This document shows, in pieces, positions 33,469 through 47,720 of a stretch of DNA of 64,000 nt; position 1 is the first letter of the stretch; the number at the start of each line of letters is the position of its first letter. The notes below the pieces were generated by a model, which saw only the letters and a program-made list of their open reading frames with translations, was not told the origin of the DNA and searched no databases. The stretch spans positions 26,895,439 to 26,959,438 of the forward strand of contig CM050450.1 of NCBI GenBank assembly GCA_027563935.2. Reading direction: 5' to 3'. This DNA is from Costus lasius. Taxonomy: Eukaryota > Streptophyta > Magnoliopsida > Zingiberales > Costaceae. The position numbers and the translations under genes were made by a program.

Positions 33469-34176
33469 ACAAGCCATTTTAATGAATCATATTATTTAGT
33501 TATTTTTTATTATTTTATTTAATAACATAGATCTCTCAATCAAAAATTCCTTGATTTTCAAAGGTAATTAACAATAAGTGCTTGCACTAATTGGAAATCA
33601 GAACTTATTAAACAAAAAAATTTTATTTTTTTTAAGGTAAATTTAAATAGGTCAAATTATATTAAATATGACAAAAAATGACCTCTTTTGTAGAGTGATT
33701 CAAATGGCTTCTTAGAAAGTTTCTTCATGTGGTCCTTAATTGGCAATAATTAATTTCTCTACAATTTTTCTTTTTAGTTTCTAAATCAAAATTACATGTA
33801 TGTATACGGTGCATGAACATAAACAAAAAAAAAAGAAAGAAATACTAAAATCTTTATATTTTTATACTTAACATGGTGTGGTCTTAATATCTCAACATAT
33901 CTCATAGAAAAGTAAACTTGTTCAAAATTAATTTGAATGTTCATATTCTCAAATTGAGCTAAAAGTTTCAAGCGCCAATTTTAAAATGGAGATAAAATTT
34001 TACTTGTTATTTACGTAAAGAAAAAGCTTTGTGGATGAAATTAAGACAAGTTCAGGGGTCAAACCAAGAAAAGTAGCGAACTTGGACCAATCTCAACTTT
34101 TCCAAAAAAAACCAGGGCACAAAGTTGGGCGGAGCTCCGACGTGAAGAGGAGCGGCGACACTGCAGGGGCGAAGCC

Positions 34177-37100
34177 ATGGGGGACGGACGCGGTGGAGCT
34201 CATCGGCCGGCTTGGCTTCAGCAGTATGAACTGGTCGGTAAGATCGGGGAGGGCACATACGGTCTGGTCTTCTTGGCGCGGACGAGCAACCGTAAGTGCT
34301 GCATCGCCATCAAGAAGTTCAAGCAATCGAAAGAGGGCGATGGCGTCTCTCCCACAGCCATCAGGGAGATCATGGTGCGTATCTTCTACTTCATCTGTTT
34401 ATCTGTTGGATATCGGTTCTCATGGGCGCAAAATCTCAGGTTTTCTTGTTTTTTCTTCCATATGAAGCTAATGATGATAGGCGACCATTTTAATTGATCA
34501 ATTAGGGTTCCCATAATCAAATGAAAGTAATTTTCACTCTCTGGATAATCGTCAGGTTCAACTGTTAGATTTCTGTATTCCTTTAGGAACATAGTTTTTG
34601 TATAAGAAAACCTTGCGGATGGTTTCTGCCATCAAATAATCTCTAACTTCGGATTATGATATAGAGGTAATTGGTGACTGATGCGCGTGCTTTTGATGAT
34701 TCAAAAGTAAAATGAGACTGTAGATTGTAAATAAAGTCAAAAAAATTTTCTTTGTTCGATGGATATTCTTGAGTTGTTTTTCTTCCTACAAAATGAACAG
34801 ATGGTTCTCTAATTTGTTCTTTACCATGGCTTTGATCCAACTTTTTTGTAGCTGCAATTATCACAATGAAGGAGTTTGAAGTTCGGTTGCACCTTACTCA
34901 TATTTCTAGGGCAACACACTTTTAGAAGGATAGTTCAGTAATTTGGATTTTGTCAGTATGAGTACCATCTCGTTGCTATTAGCATTATTAAGCAATAGAT
35001 GATACTGAGTGCTCAACTTTGATTGAGCGCAATTTTACATATGATATCATGGTCGGCTTGCTTTATAATAAAATCATGATCTATAAATTGGTTCCCTAGC
35101 AGACCCGTAATAGTGGTACTGATTGTTATGGTACCAACTGTGTAATGGTACTGGTACAAACTGGTTGCTGATCAGTGCAAATCGGTTTTTTAAATACTTC
35201 TTACAAGTTATAATACATAATGAAATGCTGTCATGTTTGGTTAACAATGCTTGGTTGTTTTCGAATTGCTCATCCATTCTGCTGTTGAAATGTTTGGTAG
35301 TTATGTTTGGCTCTGAAAGAACTAGCCACAAGCACATACACATAACCTATTCAAGAGCAAATTGTTGTAAAAGTAGAAAAGAGTGATATGCCAGACAAGA
35401 ATGTTTTCAATGATTATCAGGAACATTTGCCTCTCTTGTAGTTGTAGCAATAAGATAAATCTGTGAATCAGCTTAGATTGTGCATACATTCTCACATTAT
35501 TTGTTGTCATTGCAGCTATTGCGAGAAACTGGCCACGAGAATGTTGTGAAACTAGTGAATGTACACATCAATCATGTGGATATGTCTCTCTATCTAGCAT
35601 TTGATTATGCTGAGCATGATCTCTATGTGAGTAGTCTAAAGAACTTACAAAGTAAACAATTTTCATCCTGGTATTTTATGATATATATGTATATATGTTT
35701 ATATATTTGGATGACAATCATATTCTAAAACTGCATCAAGTAAATATATAATTAGCAACTATCAGAGTTTATGATGGTAAACAATTTTGGAAACTTGCAG
35801 TTAGAGGTAAAATGGAAAGAGTAAACATCTATTGACTGTTACCGCAAGAAAAAATTACTAATTTGTCTCCTGAAGGTTTTTTTTAGTGATGTAGTAGAGA
35901 GATCTGAGTTGTGCCAAGTAGCAGTTTTAGTTGCTGATTGCTTATGAAAGGCGAATCTGCAAATTGATAGGATGTGGATAGCAAAGCAATCTACTATTTT
36001 TTGTTTTTTTTTATTTGTTGTCTTCCATGCTCATTTTAACTTTTTTTATACTCTAGTGAGTTGCGACTCCGGATTAATGAGAAGTCCCAAGATTGCATTG
36101 AGTGTAAACGTATCTTTTCATATTATTTATAATACTAGATAAAAGAAATTCTTCAATAGTTTTACTATGAATTTGACTATAGCTGACCTTTATCTACTTA
36201 CCACATTTGATGATCTTTCCTATAGTTTTTCTGACTGATAGAAGAGGTCAAGTTTGAAATTTTTTGTTCCTGGCTCTTATCTACTTACATACTTAAAGCT
36301 TTCTTAATTATAGCGCATACAATTCTTGCATTGATCTATAGCAGCAGCGGAAGAGAAATGAGATCCAATGGATCCTGGTGTTGGACAGGTCAGGTTGTGG
36401 AAGAGAACTGCTTATAGTTCAGGTCTGCCTGCTGGAGCAACAGAGGAGCTGGCTAAAGAAAAAGAAATCAGCCAAAGAATAAATTTAGATTGAGCCAGTA
36501 TCAAGGGAAAGAGAGAAAAGAGAAAGGGATGGTCCAATACCATGTAAAGATTAGTTGGAAAATTCTCTTATCAAAAGAGAGCATTCCCCTTCTATTTGTA
36601 TGCATTTATATACTACAAGAAAGTGAAACTCTACTAGCGCTATATACTTGGATTCCCAACACACCTAATTCTCTAATGTTATAAATGTGATCACACTCAA
36701 ACTCAAGGTTCTCAGTACCAGCGGACAGGTTCAATCTTACATATTAGGTGTACCAACACAAATATATAGTGGTACTCAACACAGAAATTCCATATACTGA
36801 CCATATCTCAGTTGCTCACTTGCATTAGTTTTTGTTGAAGTGCTTAAGGTCCTTGTATGAAGGGTTTGTGTCCTTATGTTCATCAAGCCTCTAGCCATTT
36901 AATGCTGTTTAGCCACCTCCCAGTTCATATTGGCTATGGTTACAACAATTTTAGTACTTATAAAGGTTTAGCTCTAGTTAGCAATTAGTTTCCAAAAAGA
37001 TTAACACTAAGTATATCCTTACAACTTGATCTAAGAAATAGTTATAAAAGTAAAAAATCATCAAGGATTACATATCTAATTCCATCTTTCTATTTCTTGA

Positions 37101-40100
37101 TCTAACTGCTAATAGCAATTGATTCACATGTTTGTAATTATGGACGAAATTTTAGTCTGCTTTATATAATTTAAAAATCTTCATGAATAAATGAATTGAA
37201 TAAAAGATGAAAGAATTGAAAAGAATACCTGAGTGGTCGATTTAATGGGCTTGGACATGTCAAAAGCAGTACTAATCTTACTACATAGTTTATGCTTTCG
37301 AAAATTTTCTTACTACCTAGTTTATGTTTTTGAAAATTTTCAGATATTGGAAGTATTAATTGTAAATATTACTCCATTTGTTCTTGTGCATTACAGGAAA
37401 TTATCAGACATCACCGTGAAAAGCTTAACCACCCCATCGTTCAGTACACTGTAAAATCATTACTGTGGCAGCTGCTTAACGGGCTTAATTATCTTCACAG
37501 GTAGGGTTACACATGCAGTTCACCATTTATTAATTTTATACTCTTTCTGCCATTCTTTCTTTTCTGAATGTATGAGTGTTAGTGTAATTATTGTTATTAA
37601 CGCTATTCCGCCAAACAAAAGTATGTAACACTAAAATGTTTTTGAGTGCAAAACTCCAAAACATGAGAAAATAGATCAGGCCAGTCTGTTTATTGTCAAG
37701 CTGGTCCGTCCTAACTAGATTTACCAACCAATAAGCCGCTTTATTATGTTGCTTGTTGTTATGCAAAAGTACAACATCAGGAAAATGAGAACAAGAGACT
37801 AAATATAATGAATAATGTATCAGAGTCATGGTTCCTCGGTATGTTTTAGCACAAGGATGATTTATTCAACATTAGATTCAATAATCAACTTTTTAAGACA
37901 TTGATGTTTGTCTTTGTGAAGGGCATGTTTAATAGAAAAAGGCCCAGATCGGCCACCTGAACAATTTGCTTTGTATAACTTGTAACGTTAATGGATATGG
38001 TAAGTTGAGAGCAAAGACTACCTATAAAAGCTTTAGGACAATGTTTGGTAGGCAACTTTCAAGTTTTCATTTTGAGTGCAAAAAAGTTGGGTTGAAAACT
38101 TGTTTTAGTAGATTGTTTTTATCTAAAGGAAAATTGAAAATTCAAAAGCATGAGAATTAATATTGTATAGAATATGACAAAAAAAATAAAATGAAAAAAC
38201 AGTTTTGCTTGATTACTCTAAAATGCATTGGCAGATTTGTAATAGAAATCTAAAACTTGAACAAACACATTGATATAGTTTCAATTATGCTAAATATTTC
38301 ATCAATGAATCCTTTCTCCTCTCATCTGTGACAATTATTGTGTGTGTACATGTACATATATGTGTATCAAATGAGATTTTAGTAAATTGAAAAAGTGAAA
38401 ACTAGAAATGATTTTACAAAATTTATTTTTAATGAAAGATGAAAACTGCAAAGGCATTTATCAAACGTACTTAGGAGTTCCTGGGATCCCAAATCAACCA
38501 TAGGGCACAAGCAATAGTGGCCTATAGGCATATTACTATTTATTCTAGCCCTACAAATACCCTCATCCATCCATTCCCCAAATTGTATGGATTTGTAGGA
38601 GTTAACCTTAAGTATACGTTGAAGTTTGTACCACACATGCCCAGCAAAAGGGCAATGGAGAGATATGTCCCAAAGTGTACTTCGTCTTTAGTCGAAGGGC
38701 ACAAAAAACAAAATGGTCTCTTTCTTCATTACATGATGGATTGCTAATAGTTCAATATCTTTTTGCTTGCAGCAATTGGATTATCCATCGGGATCTAAAG
38801 CCTTCAAACATCCTGGTATTTGTCACAAACATACTACAGTATTTTTAATAAATCAAGATTTTGTTATCCTTCTCCACATTTGGCTCTTATCTGAATCAGG
38901 TTATGGGGGAAGGAGAAGAACATGGTGTTGTGAAAATTGCTGATTTTGGACTTGCCCGAATTTATCAAGCTCCATTGAAGCCCTTGTATGAAAACGGGGT
39001 AAAATGTGCAAAATTGTCAATTGTAAATAGCTTGTGCATTTATAATTATTTTCCTGAAGTAATGGTAATCGAAACTTTTACTTGTTTAGGTTTTCACATT
39101 ACTCTTTGTATTCTTTTCCATGTATCACCTATCTGATAGATTGAGAACATTCAATTCATAATCTTGCTTTGTTGCCTTCATATGGACCTGATAAATCAAT
39201 CTTAGCTCTTAACAGAGCTTATGCTGATACATTTAATTTCTGCTAAATGACGTGGTGGATCTAAAATCATTTATCTGAAAATATGGATAGCTAGTAAGTA
39301 TTCAGAAATTTCATTTGATGAATAGAATGTAACAATCTAAGGCTAAACAATGAAAAGTACTATTCTGTAATGCTAACATCTAACATACATATACAGAAAG
39401 AGAATGGTAGGTTCAAGGTAAGAGATTATCTTCGTAGATAGTTTTTTTTTAGAATCAAATTTGAACTTTTGCTTTACTTGGCGAGAAGATACACCCTGAA
39501 ATCTTGCATATTCTTGTGTCTGATATACATGGAAAAAATGGGAAAAAATTGAATAGTTTATTATCACAGTTGAAGAAAACGGAGATATATTAGCTAGCAA
39601 AACAAGAATGAATTTCATATAGCTAAAAAGTAAAGATCATCCCACTTATCCATAAGGGTCCATCTTTATTTCATGCCATGCTATGAATAAAGTTTACTGT
39701 ATACCCTGAAATCCTGATTATCCTCTCATACCATTTGGCCTTGCCCACATGGAGGACTCTCTCTCTCTCTCTCTCCTTCTCTCCATGTGTCTATATCGAT
39801 TTCTATGTATTTTCTATCTCTATCTCAAACTCTGTCTAGAAAGAACATTAGATAGAATCCCAAGGAGACTTTTCCTGAAAGAACAAGTCTGATTTTGCTT
39901 TTGTGTTCAATTTGCACCTGTCTAGTATCTATGGCTCAGATGCTTCCCAAACTGAACAAAAGCAACAAAAATCACAGGATAAATTTACTTATGGATGGTT
40001 GCGTTCGTAGTTATTTAGGAAGTTAAAATATGGAGTTCTGATTTTATTGGATATTCATTTCCAACAAACAATTTAGTCTAGAATTAAACTAAGGAATTAG

Positions 40101-43100
40101 TTGCTGAATTTGAACTTGAGGGTTAAACCAATCAAGTATTCAAATGTAACTGTGTCTACATTTTCTTTTGTCTTTGTGGATTTCTGTTACCTTCATATGG
40201 AGCATTTTCGCTATAAAAAAACTAGTCCTCTCCACCTTTGCCGGACTTGTTGGAAATTAATGTCCAATAAAATCAAGTATTCAAATGTAACTGCGCCTAC
40301 ATTTTCTATTGTCTTTGTGGATTTCTGTTACCTTCATATGGAGTATTTTTGCTATAAAAAAACTTGTCCTTTCCACCTTTGCCAGACTCCTTTTGATGTC
40401 TGGATAATTTATGGTGGTGATTCATGATTGCTTGAGTTTACTGACAAAATTGGTTTTTGATAGCCAACTGAATTTATATATTAGGCGTTTGCTTTTTTCA
40501 AAATCTTCATATGGTAAGATATTCATGCTGATTTATCTGAGGCAAACATTTTAAGGAAATTCAGTTTTTTTATTCTTTTTGTTATTTTTGGTTATATAGT
40601 TCTAGAGTAGACTTGATGAATGAGGAAGTCCTGGATATGGTTGTTCCTTTTGGATTGAGGTGGGAAAAATCATGGTTGGATAATCAAGTTTGAAGTTCAA
40701 TCTTTTCCATGTAATATATTACCCTTCAATTGTTAGATGAATTATTCTTATTGGAGTTAAATGATCGTCAACAATCCATTGGTGGCTAGTCCAGTAATAT
40801 TATGATATAAATATGGATAAACAAAAAAAATATGATCTAAATTTTGCATTGTGTTTGATTGTCGTATATGCTGTGAAGTGTAAATTAAGACTTAAAATTT
40901 ACATTTATTTAGAAATAATTGCGTTGCCATATTTAGTGGTTGTATGTTATCTTTTGCTGTTCTGTATTAAGGCATATATTTGTGCCAGATGATGCTTAGA
41001 GCTGTTTGCTTCAAATGTTGATATTCTTTGTTACAAATGATGGGACTCTATGCTCCAGTTTTGCTTATTTGGGTTATATTCTGGTCAAGCATTCTTCATA
41101 ATCTCATTTAGCTGGCGATGCTAATCCTCAGGTTGTAGTAACTATTTGGTACCGTGCTCCTGAGCTGCTTCTCGGTGCAAAACACTATACAAGTGCTGTT
41201 GGTATATCCTGGACATTATATGTAACCAATTCAGGCCTATCTTGTTGCTTATAATGAGACCCTTAAATTGCATTTAGATATGTGGGCCGTTGGATGCATT
41301 TTTGCTGAGCTATTGACTCTGAAACCACTGTTTCAAGGTGTGGAAGCCAAAGCTACTCCCAACCCTTTTCAGGTATCATTAGTGTTGTTTCAAGATGTAA
41401 AACTTTTGATGGCACTTCATCAGCTTTTAACTTTATTTATCAGATGGTATGTTTAGCATAATTATATCATTTTATTTGGTGGTTGTCTAATTCTGAAATT
41501 CTTGTAGCTTGATCAACTGGACAAGATATTCAAGGTCCTAGGTGAGAGAACATCTTATGTCGTTTTAATCTTACTCTGTTGCCCATATTTTCATAATCAA
41601 CAATGTTCTGCAGGGCATCCTACACCTGAAAGGTGGCCTACATTAGTGAATCTTCCATTTTGGCAAAATGACCAGCAACATATTCAGGGTCATAAGTAGT
41701 GAGTCATCTCTCCTTGGTGGGAAAATCACATGTCAGTTACAGAATGAAGAGATTGATTCAGTATAAGTTATATTGGGTTCGTTTTCTGCAGTGAGACCCA
41801 TGGCCTTCATAATTTTGTCAATTTGCCCCAGAAAAGCCCTGCATTTGATCTCCTATCTAAGATGCTGGAGTATGTATTTTTATAAATTATTGAAGATCGT
41901 GTATCATATTGAAAACATTGCTTCAAAACTCATTGTTTATATCCCACAAACACTGTTTTTGTAGATGTATTGTTCTAATTTCTGAAGCCCTTGCGTTTAT
42001 AATCTTTTTAGGGTTTAGGTAATTGTTAATTTGACAATATTCTTTTTCTTGGATGTTTAATTGTTGTTTTTGTTCATGTCTCTCAACCCTCTAAGGACCT
42101 TTGTGGTTAGCTAGCTTGTGGATTTCTTTTTCAACTGTTCATTTCATGTTCTTCTCAGAAAAGCCCTGCATTGGATCTCACAAGATGCAACTATATTGAT
42201 TACCTAGACGTCTAGAACTTCAGATACTATTACTTAGATGCATGTCTCATTTGGTGAATAACAATCACCACATGTTTTATCCTTTTTTTGTTTGTAATGA
42301 GGAGCTTGTAGTGTTTCATTTCTTATTCTTTCTTTCAACATTAAATTGCCATAGAATTTTACTCAAAAATATATTTGTAGATAGATTTCTCTGAAACTGT
42401 TTTTGGCAGATATGATCCTCGGAAACGTATAACTGCATCTCAAGCTCTGGAGCATGAGTAAGGATTGATTTCTTCACTTTTTTTTCACGTCATCAGCTAG
42501 TCATTTAGACAATATAAATTCTGCTTCTTCTTTTAAAGCAAAAGATTCCTGCTTGAAAACAGGAAACGATCAACCATTAATGAGTTATTTAGCTTGAGGT
42601 TGGGTTGCCTCCTATTTACTGTATTAACTTAAGCCTCTACTCATGTTCTTTAGGGTAAATAATTTTGCTTAACACATTTTATAATTCCTTTTATGGAAAT
42701 TTGCTAAAAATATCTTTTTAAATATGAAATCCTCATATATGTGTGAGTGGCATTTCACAAAAGAATTATGGTTTGAATTCTTAATTGAACGCAATGATTA
42801 TATCAAAATATCTAATAAATTGATATTCAGCTTTTTTCCTATACGATTACATGATAACTTTAAAAGTATTTTCTGCATTTGTGAGCATCACAATCAATAA
42901 TAGACCTCACTCTGTTTAAATTGCCCATTGAAGAGTTCAAGTTGAATGGAAAAGACTAATACCCTTAAGTTTTAACACACTCCTTTAATATGGTCCTTAG
43001 ATACTATTATGTCCACCTTGTCACAAAAGTAGAAACCTATAAATTGCAAGAGGTTTGGTGTAGATGTTTGTTGACTAATTTTCTCAAGTGGTGAAGGAAA

Positions 43101-46100
43101 TGCTTATCTTCGTAGACATCACAACATCTATTACAAAATGATGACCAATTTCAATATGTTTAGTTTGCTTATGAAACACAAGGTTGCTTGTAATATAGGT
43201 AGTTCGTTTCATTGTCACACGTCATGTTCAAAGGTTGAAACGAGCAAAATTCAAATCTTTCATGAAGAACTTTAGCCATATCATCTCACAAGTATATATG
43301 TGAGTTCTTTATTTTGATCTTTGTACTAGATCTGACAACAATTTTTTTCAATATATAGGTACAATAGATAAAGGTGGATATTTTATCCTTAGTACTGCTA
43401 GCATAATCAACATCAATTCATAGATGTCCATGTCTTTTATAAAAGTATCTTTTTCTAATAGTGAAGGATTTCAAGAATCACTTCCTAGTGACTTTGTTTA
43501 TGACTCTACATGTGCTGACTAACAACAATAACATAAAAAATATTAGGTATAATAATGATAAAATAAATAAGTTTTTCCCAACAAGTCTAATATTATAGGG
43601 ATTCAACATCTACAGTGCCATCAGCATTACCCAATTATAACAAAAAAAAAAAAGAGCTACCAACAAATTTGTAACCCAAGAAAACCAGGATCTTGTAGGC
43701 GATCAGTCAGATATTTCCTTGAGAGAGAGAGACAATCAAATCTATAAGCAATCTCATATCATATCATAGAATGTAATGTAGCTTGATAAGGTCCTTATGC
43801 ACAAATTTATCTTTCATGTGCTTTTTAATATTAAGAATGCACTATGTATCACTCAGAAATTAGAATATGACCAACAAACATAATAAGAACAACAATAACA
43901 ATAGTAGCAACCTAAGAATAGGTTTTAGATTTGGCTCGTTAGCTTTGTTTTAGTCCAAAAATTATTCTTTTGTCTTTGCACACTATATTTTCTCTCTAAG
44001 CAATATACCTAGGAGGTTGCTTCAAGTAGGCCTCCTTAGTAATATAAGAAACATTTTTAAGACCCATATGAAATATTTTTCTTAATTTTGATTAGAAGCA
44101 ACAGATAATAATAATATGATAGAATTTAATGTTGTGACTAGAGAGAATGTTTGAAATAGTCAATCCCATCCTTAGCAACTAGCCTACCTTTATAACGTTC
44201 CATGGTTCCATCAAGCTTATTTTTCACAATAAAAACCATTATAATCAATAGATCTTACCCGTTTGAGTGAAGGCATAAGCTTCCAAGTCCCTTGAGGTTT
44301 TTGTGCATTCATCTCATCACCTTTATTTTTTTCTCCATGGAGAACTAAGCATAACTTCATATGTATTCCCTGAAATAGAAAAGGGAAAATGACAATGAAA
44401 AGTGAACGATAAATAGTAATATAAAAGATATCTAGAAATAGGATGATTAGTAGTTGACTATTTACCTTTCCATAGAGCATTGTGTAAATATATGTCAAAG
44501 GTGGATGACAAAGGTGGATGAAGGTGGAAGATCTACATGATGTTGATGCCAGGTGAGTTTAGGGTTGACCAAAATTTGGTTCAACTCGACAAACTTAACG
44601 AACCGAAATTTTTATTTTGGTTCAGTTTGGTTTGGAAAACCCTAAAAAAGAGCTTCATAATTTAACCATAAAATTTCAACTTGAATCGAATAATATTAAA
44701 TTTTAAATAATTATTTATTAATTTTTATAAATATTTATATCATAATATTATTTTATATTTAAAAAATAAATTCAGTTTAAGCCGAACTGAATGGACCAAA
44801 CCAAAATTTTTGTTTTGATTATAGTTCAGGTTTTTGTTAGAAATTCAGTTTGATTTCAATTTTTTTTTAAATGTTAAATTTTTTGTTTTGGTTGAACTGG
44901 TTTGGGTCAGGTTTGAATCGATTGGACAGCCCTAGGTGAGTTATTGGCTAATGAAAACATCTACTATAGACCTATAAAAGAAGGGGGGAGGGGGGTAGGG
45001 TTATCGTTGGGTTGAGAGTAAGGGTGCATTTGGTAGTGTTCTATTGTTGCTTTCTAATACTATTTTGGATTCTAAAACTTGCAATGAAGTTTTAGAAACT
45101 AGAAACTACTGTCTCCTTCAATTTTTGAAGCCATGTATTAATACAACATAATTCACATGTAAAGTCTCAACTATATTTTTATGATGCTATCAAATAAGAG
45201 TGATTTGATTATATTGCCTATCTTCTGTCTCCATTAAATTTATTGTACTATTCCCCAATGGTTTAGTTACTTCAATGCATATTTCCTCCAGCAATGGTGG
45301 CAAACTCTAGAAAACTTTCTATTACTTTGATCGTTAATGTGATTTTATATTGTAGCTATGTGAAGAGTCTTGCACTCTTTGATAAGCATATATATGCTTA
45401 AGTTGGTTCGAAAATGTTTGAACAGTTTCATACTTTATTTTCTTCTTTTAATTCTTTGTGCTGATTGGACTTAAAAGCATTTTACCTGCTATTTTGTTTG
45501 TGACATTATTGGCATGTTTTTTTAATCAGGTACTTCCGGATGGATCCTTTACCTGGAAGGAAGTAAGTTCTGTTGTCATATTATGGAGGCTACGGCAACC
45601 TTAGTTTGTTTTTGTTTCATTTGATAATACAAGGGAGCCATTAAACTGATGCTGTTTTAGCATGCATACTTGATGTCCAAGAGTTGATTTTTACTATAGC
45701 TCATATTTTACCTTTGAATTTTCGTAGTTGTTAAAGGACTCATACTTTTTCAGTGCTCTGGTACCATCTCAGCCTGGAGAGAAAACTGTTAACTACCCTG
45801 CCCGTCCAGTTGACCACTCTGCTGATTTTGAGGGAACGGTTGCTGTCCAACCGCCTCAACCGGTATCAAAAGCAGTTAGTGAATACATATGACTTCTTTA
45901 CTTATAATCAATTCAGCTATTTTTTATCAGCTTTTGTATATTTGATGTCCAGTTAGACACGGGGTTTGTTGTTTGAATGAAGCCCACATAATTACCTCAG
46001 TTTTGGCTTGGTTTTAGTGCAAATTAAAATAATGAAATGGAACTGACCGTTACTACTGAGCATTACAAAAGTTTAAGCTATTTGATTGGTAATGTCAATG

Positions 46101-47032
46101 TTGAAGTTTAAGCAATGATGCTATTTCGATTGTAATTCTGAGGATTAAACTAGTGTTTTATGCTTTGGTATCTTTAATCAAGCAGGGTATTGCTGTCCTG
46201 TTCTGAACTATGGGAATAGACCGGAAACGTAAAAGGTCCATGATTGTTGATATTGGCATTAGGTAAAGATAAAAGATGCGTAAAGAACCAGGGAATTCAC
46301 AATATAGTTGTATTATTTAGTTATGGAGTGTCATGTTCATATTCATGATAGATTCTGAGAAATAAGCTATTGAATGTATGATCAAGCTATTGTCATCTTG
46401 GATAGAAACTTCAGCTGGTTTGATCTGCTCATGATAGGCATGAACAGATGCCTATTGTTTGTGAAATGTTCAAATTCAGGTATTAGGACAAAAATCATAG
46501 CCATCAGAATCAACAGGATTTGCAACTTCTTTCTCATGAGTCCAATATGCTTGTGGATGTTTCCTCAACTTGCAAGAAGTGTATTCCTGTTCTTTCTTTA
46601 ATTTACTATCTTAACATGCTTCTATCTTCAGGTGGCTTCCGCAAATACTGCTTCTGGAAATGTAGCAGCTGCATCTGTTGCACCTCCGAGATCCATGCCT
46701 CGACCTATGCACATGGTCGGAATGCAAAGGATGCCAGCCACTGGCATGACAACATTTAATGTTGCATCTCAGGCTGGTATAGTTCCACCAAATTCAGGAA
46801 GCATTCCTATGCAAAGGGGTGCTGCTGCTCATGCCCATCAGCAGCAACAACAGCAACAACAGCAGCAGCAGGTAATCTTCGTAGCTACCTTTTCGTTTTT
46901 CTGTTTTATGCATTTAATATCCTTCGATTTATATTTTGTGTACTTGATTATTAGCGTTTGATGCAGTTGAGAAGGAAGGATCCTGGACTGGGAATGCAGA
47001 ATCCTGGTTATCCTCAGAAGAGGCGTTTCTGA
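34177..47032 (+). CDS. CDKE1: Cyclin-dependent kinase E (CDK8, Mediator kinase), 15 exons
   Basis: Coding exons: 34177-34374, 35516-35626, 37397-37500, 38773-38815, 38900-38998, 41132-41201, 41278-41372, 41508-41541, 41614-41698, 41792-41869, 42410-42457, 45530-45562, 45754-45862, 46632-46871, 46967-47032. All introns are GT-AG and phases agree; 1413 nt, 470 codons, the length I recall for Arabidopsis HEN3/CDKE;1. Kinase marks: GEGTYG (24-29), catalytic Lys46, the cyclin-binding helix SPTAIRE (58-64), HRD (143-145), DFG (167-169), APE (194-196). The C-terminus has 11 glutamines (439-449) and a basic end (PQKRRF). In plants CDK8 pairs with cyclin C, MED12 and MED13 as the Mediator kinase module, regulating transcription in the nucleus. 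The activation segment reads KPLYENG where I recall KPLSDNG. The gene looks intact and is the only clear host gene here. Introns are long (the largest is 42458-45529) and hold TE debris. Confidence 0.97.
40130..40388 (+). repeat. Tandem duplication in CDKE intron 5
   Basis: About 118 bp at 40130-40247 (AATCAAGTATTCAAATGTAA ...) repeated at 40271-40388 with few differences, period 141 bp. Confidence 0.85.
42990..43510 (-). pseudogene. Ty1/copia RNase H remnant in CDKE intron 11
   Basis: Minus-strand translation in shifting frames gives [34 protein letters not shown] and [14 protein letters not shown], the ordered landmarks of copia RNase H (DYAGS.VDRRST, RSSAEAEYRA, a region between, SNPVFHERTKHIEI). 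Several stops and shifts. It lies antisense to CDKE in the longest intron. Confidence 0.85.
44560..44940. repeat. AACCGAA-type degenerate repeat in intron 11
   Basis: Repeated words such as TTGGTTCAGTTTGGTTT and AAGCCGAACTGAATGG, a common plant low-copy MITE-like or simple-repeat remnant. No ends could be defined. Confidence 0.4.
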
Positions 47033-47720
47033 GGTAATTATCCACCGTCATTATCAGGTTTCTCATGCCTGCCATGTTTCTCTGTTTCTGTTTGCAAATG
47101 TTTTGTAGGGGATTATCCACAATCATTTCTGTAAAATGTTAAAACCTTTATCCCTGGCAGGTAACAAATTGAAGGATCTAACCATCTTTTTGAGGTATAA
47201 ATCATCTTACATCTTGATGGGAATTTCTTAACTTGAATTGACGGCGTCATATTCGGGCAGTAGATGATTTAGCATTCAGTTCTGCTAAATACAATTCTAT
47301 CCGTTAGTTACAAGTACAACATGAACCTCTTTACATCACAAGTGCTCATGGATGTGTTATTTGTTCACTCATTCATTGTTTTCTGCTAAAGGTTGACTTT
47401 TGTGCAGATGGTCAGATTTGGGCTTGCAGATTTGCACGAGGTTGCAGATTTTCTGCACCATAGCAGATTCTTGAAAATAGAGGGGAAAGAATCCGGCTTG
47501 GTTCAGGAACCAAGCTTAGGGAACATTGATGCAAGCAAATAATTGGGAGGGGGGCAGTAAGAACAGATGGAGTACGCAAAAGGACTCGCCTCTTCTTGGC
47601 TTGTGTTTTAACATTCTCGAAGGTGTTTGCCCAATATTTGTAAGCTTGTGTACGGTGTTGGAAGCTCCCAACATTCGTGCACCAAATGTAATTAAATATT
47701 TGGTCGGCCAAATCAGTTAA
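47033..47720 (+). other. CDKE1: CDKE 3' UTR region
   Basis: Directly after the stop there is a GTAATT donor-like site at about 47034 and CTGGCAG at about 47160, so a 3' UTR intron is possible. No poly(A) site can be fixed. The open frames here are chance. Confidence 0.45.

Larger units (their letters stand above)
29951..34176. other. Intergenic DNA upstream of CDKE
   Basis: No gene on either strand. At 30665-31145 the sequence is AT-rich with dispersed ACCCG/CGGGT words, probably an old transposon remnant. 31551-31688 and 33122-33468 are tandem repeats. 32260-33080 has many degenerate copies of a short phrase like AACGGTCCAGATC.TTCAAATC. The last few hundred bases should contain the CDKE promoter and 5' UTR, but I see no clear TATA box. 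Confidence 0.5.

Noticed and set aside
34031..34465. 144-codon ORF overlapping CDKE exon 1
   Set aside because: A different frame from the kinase; it runs through the splice donor and has no recognisable domain.
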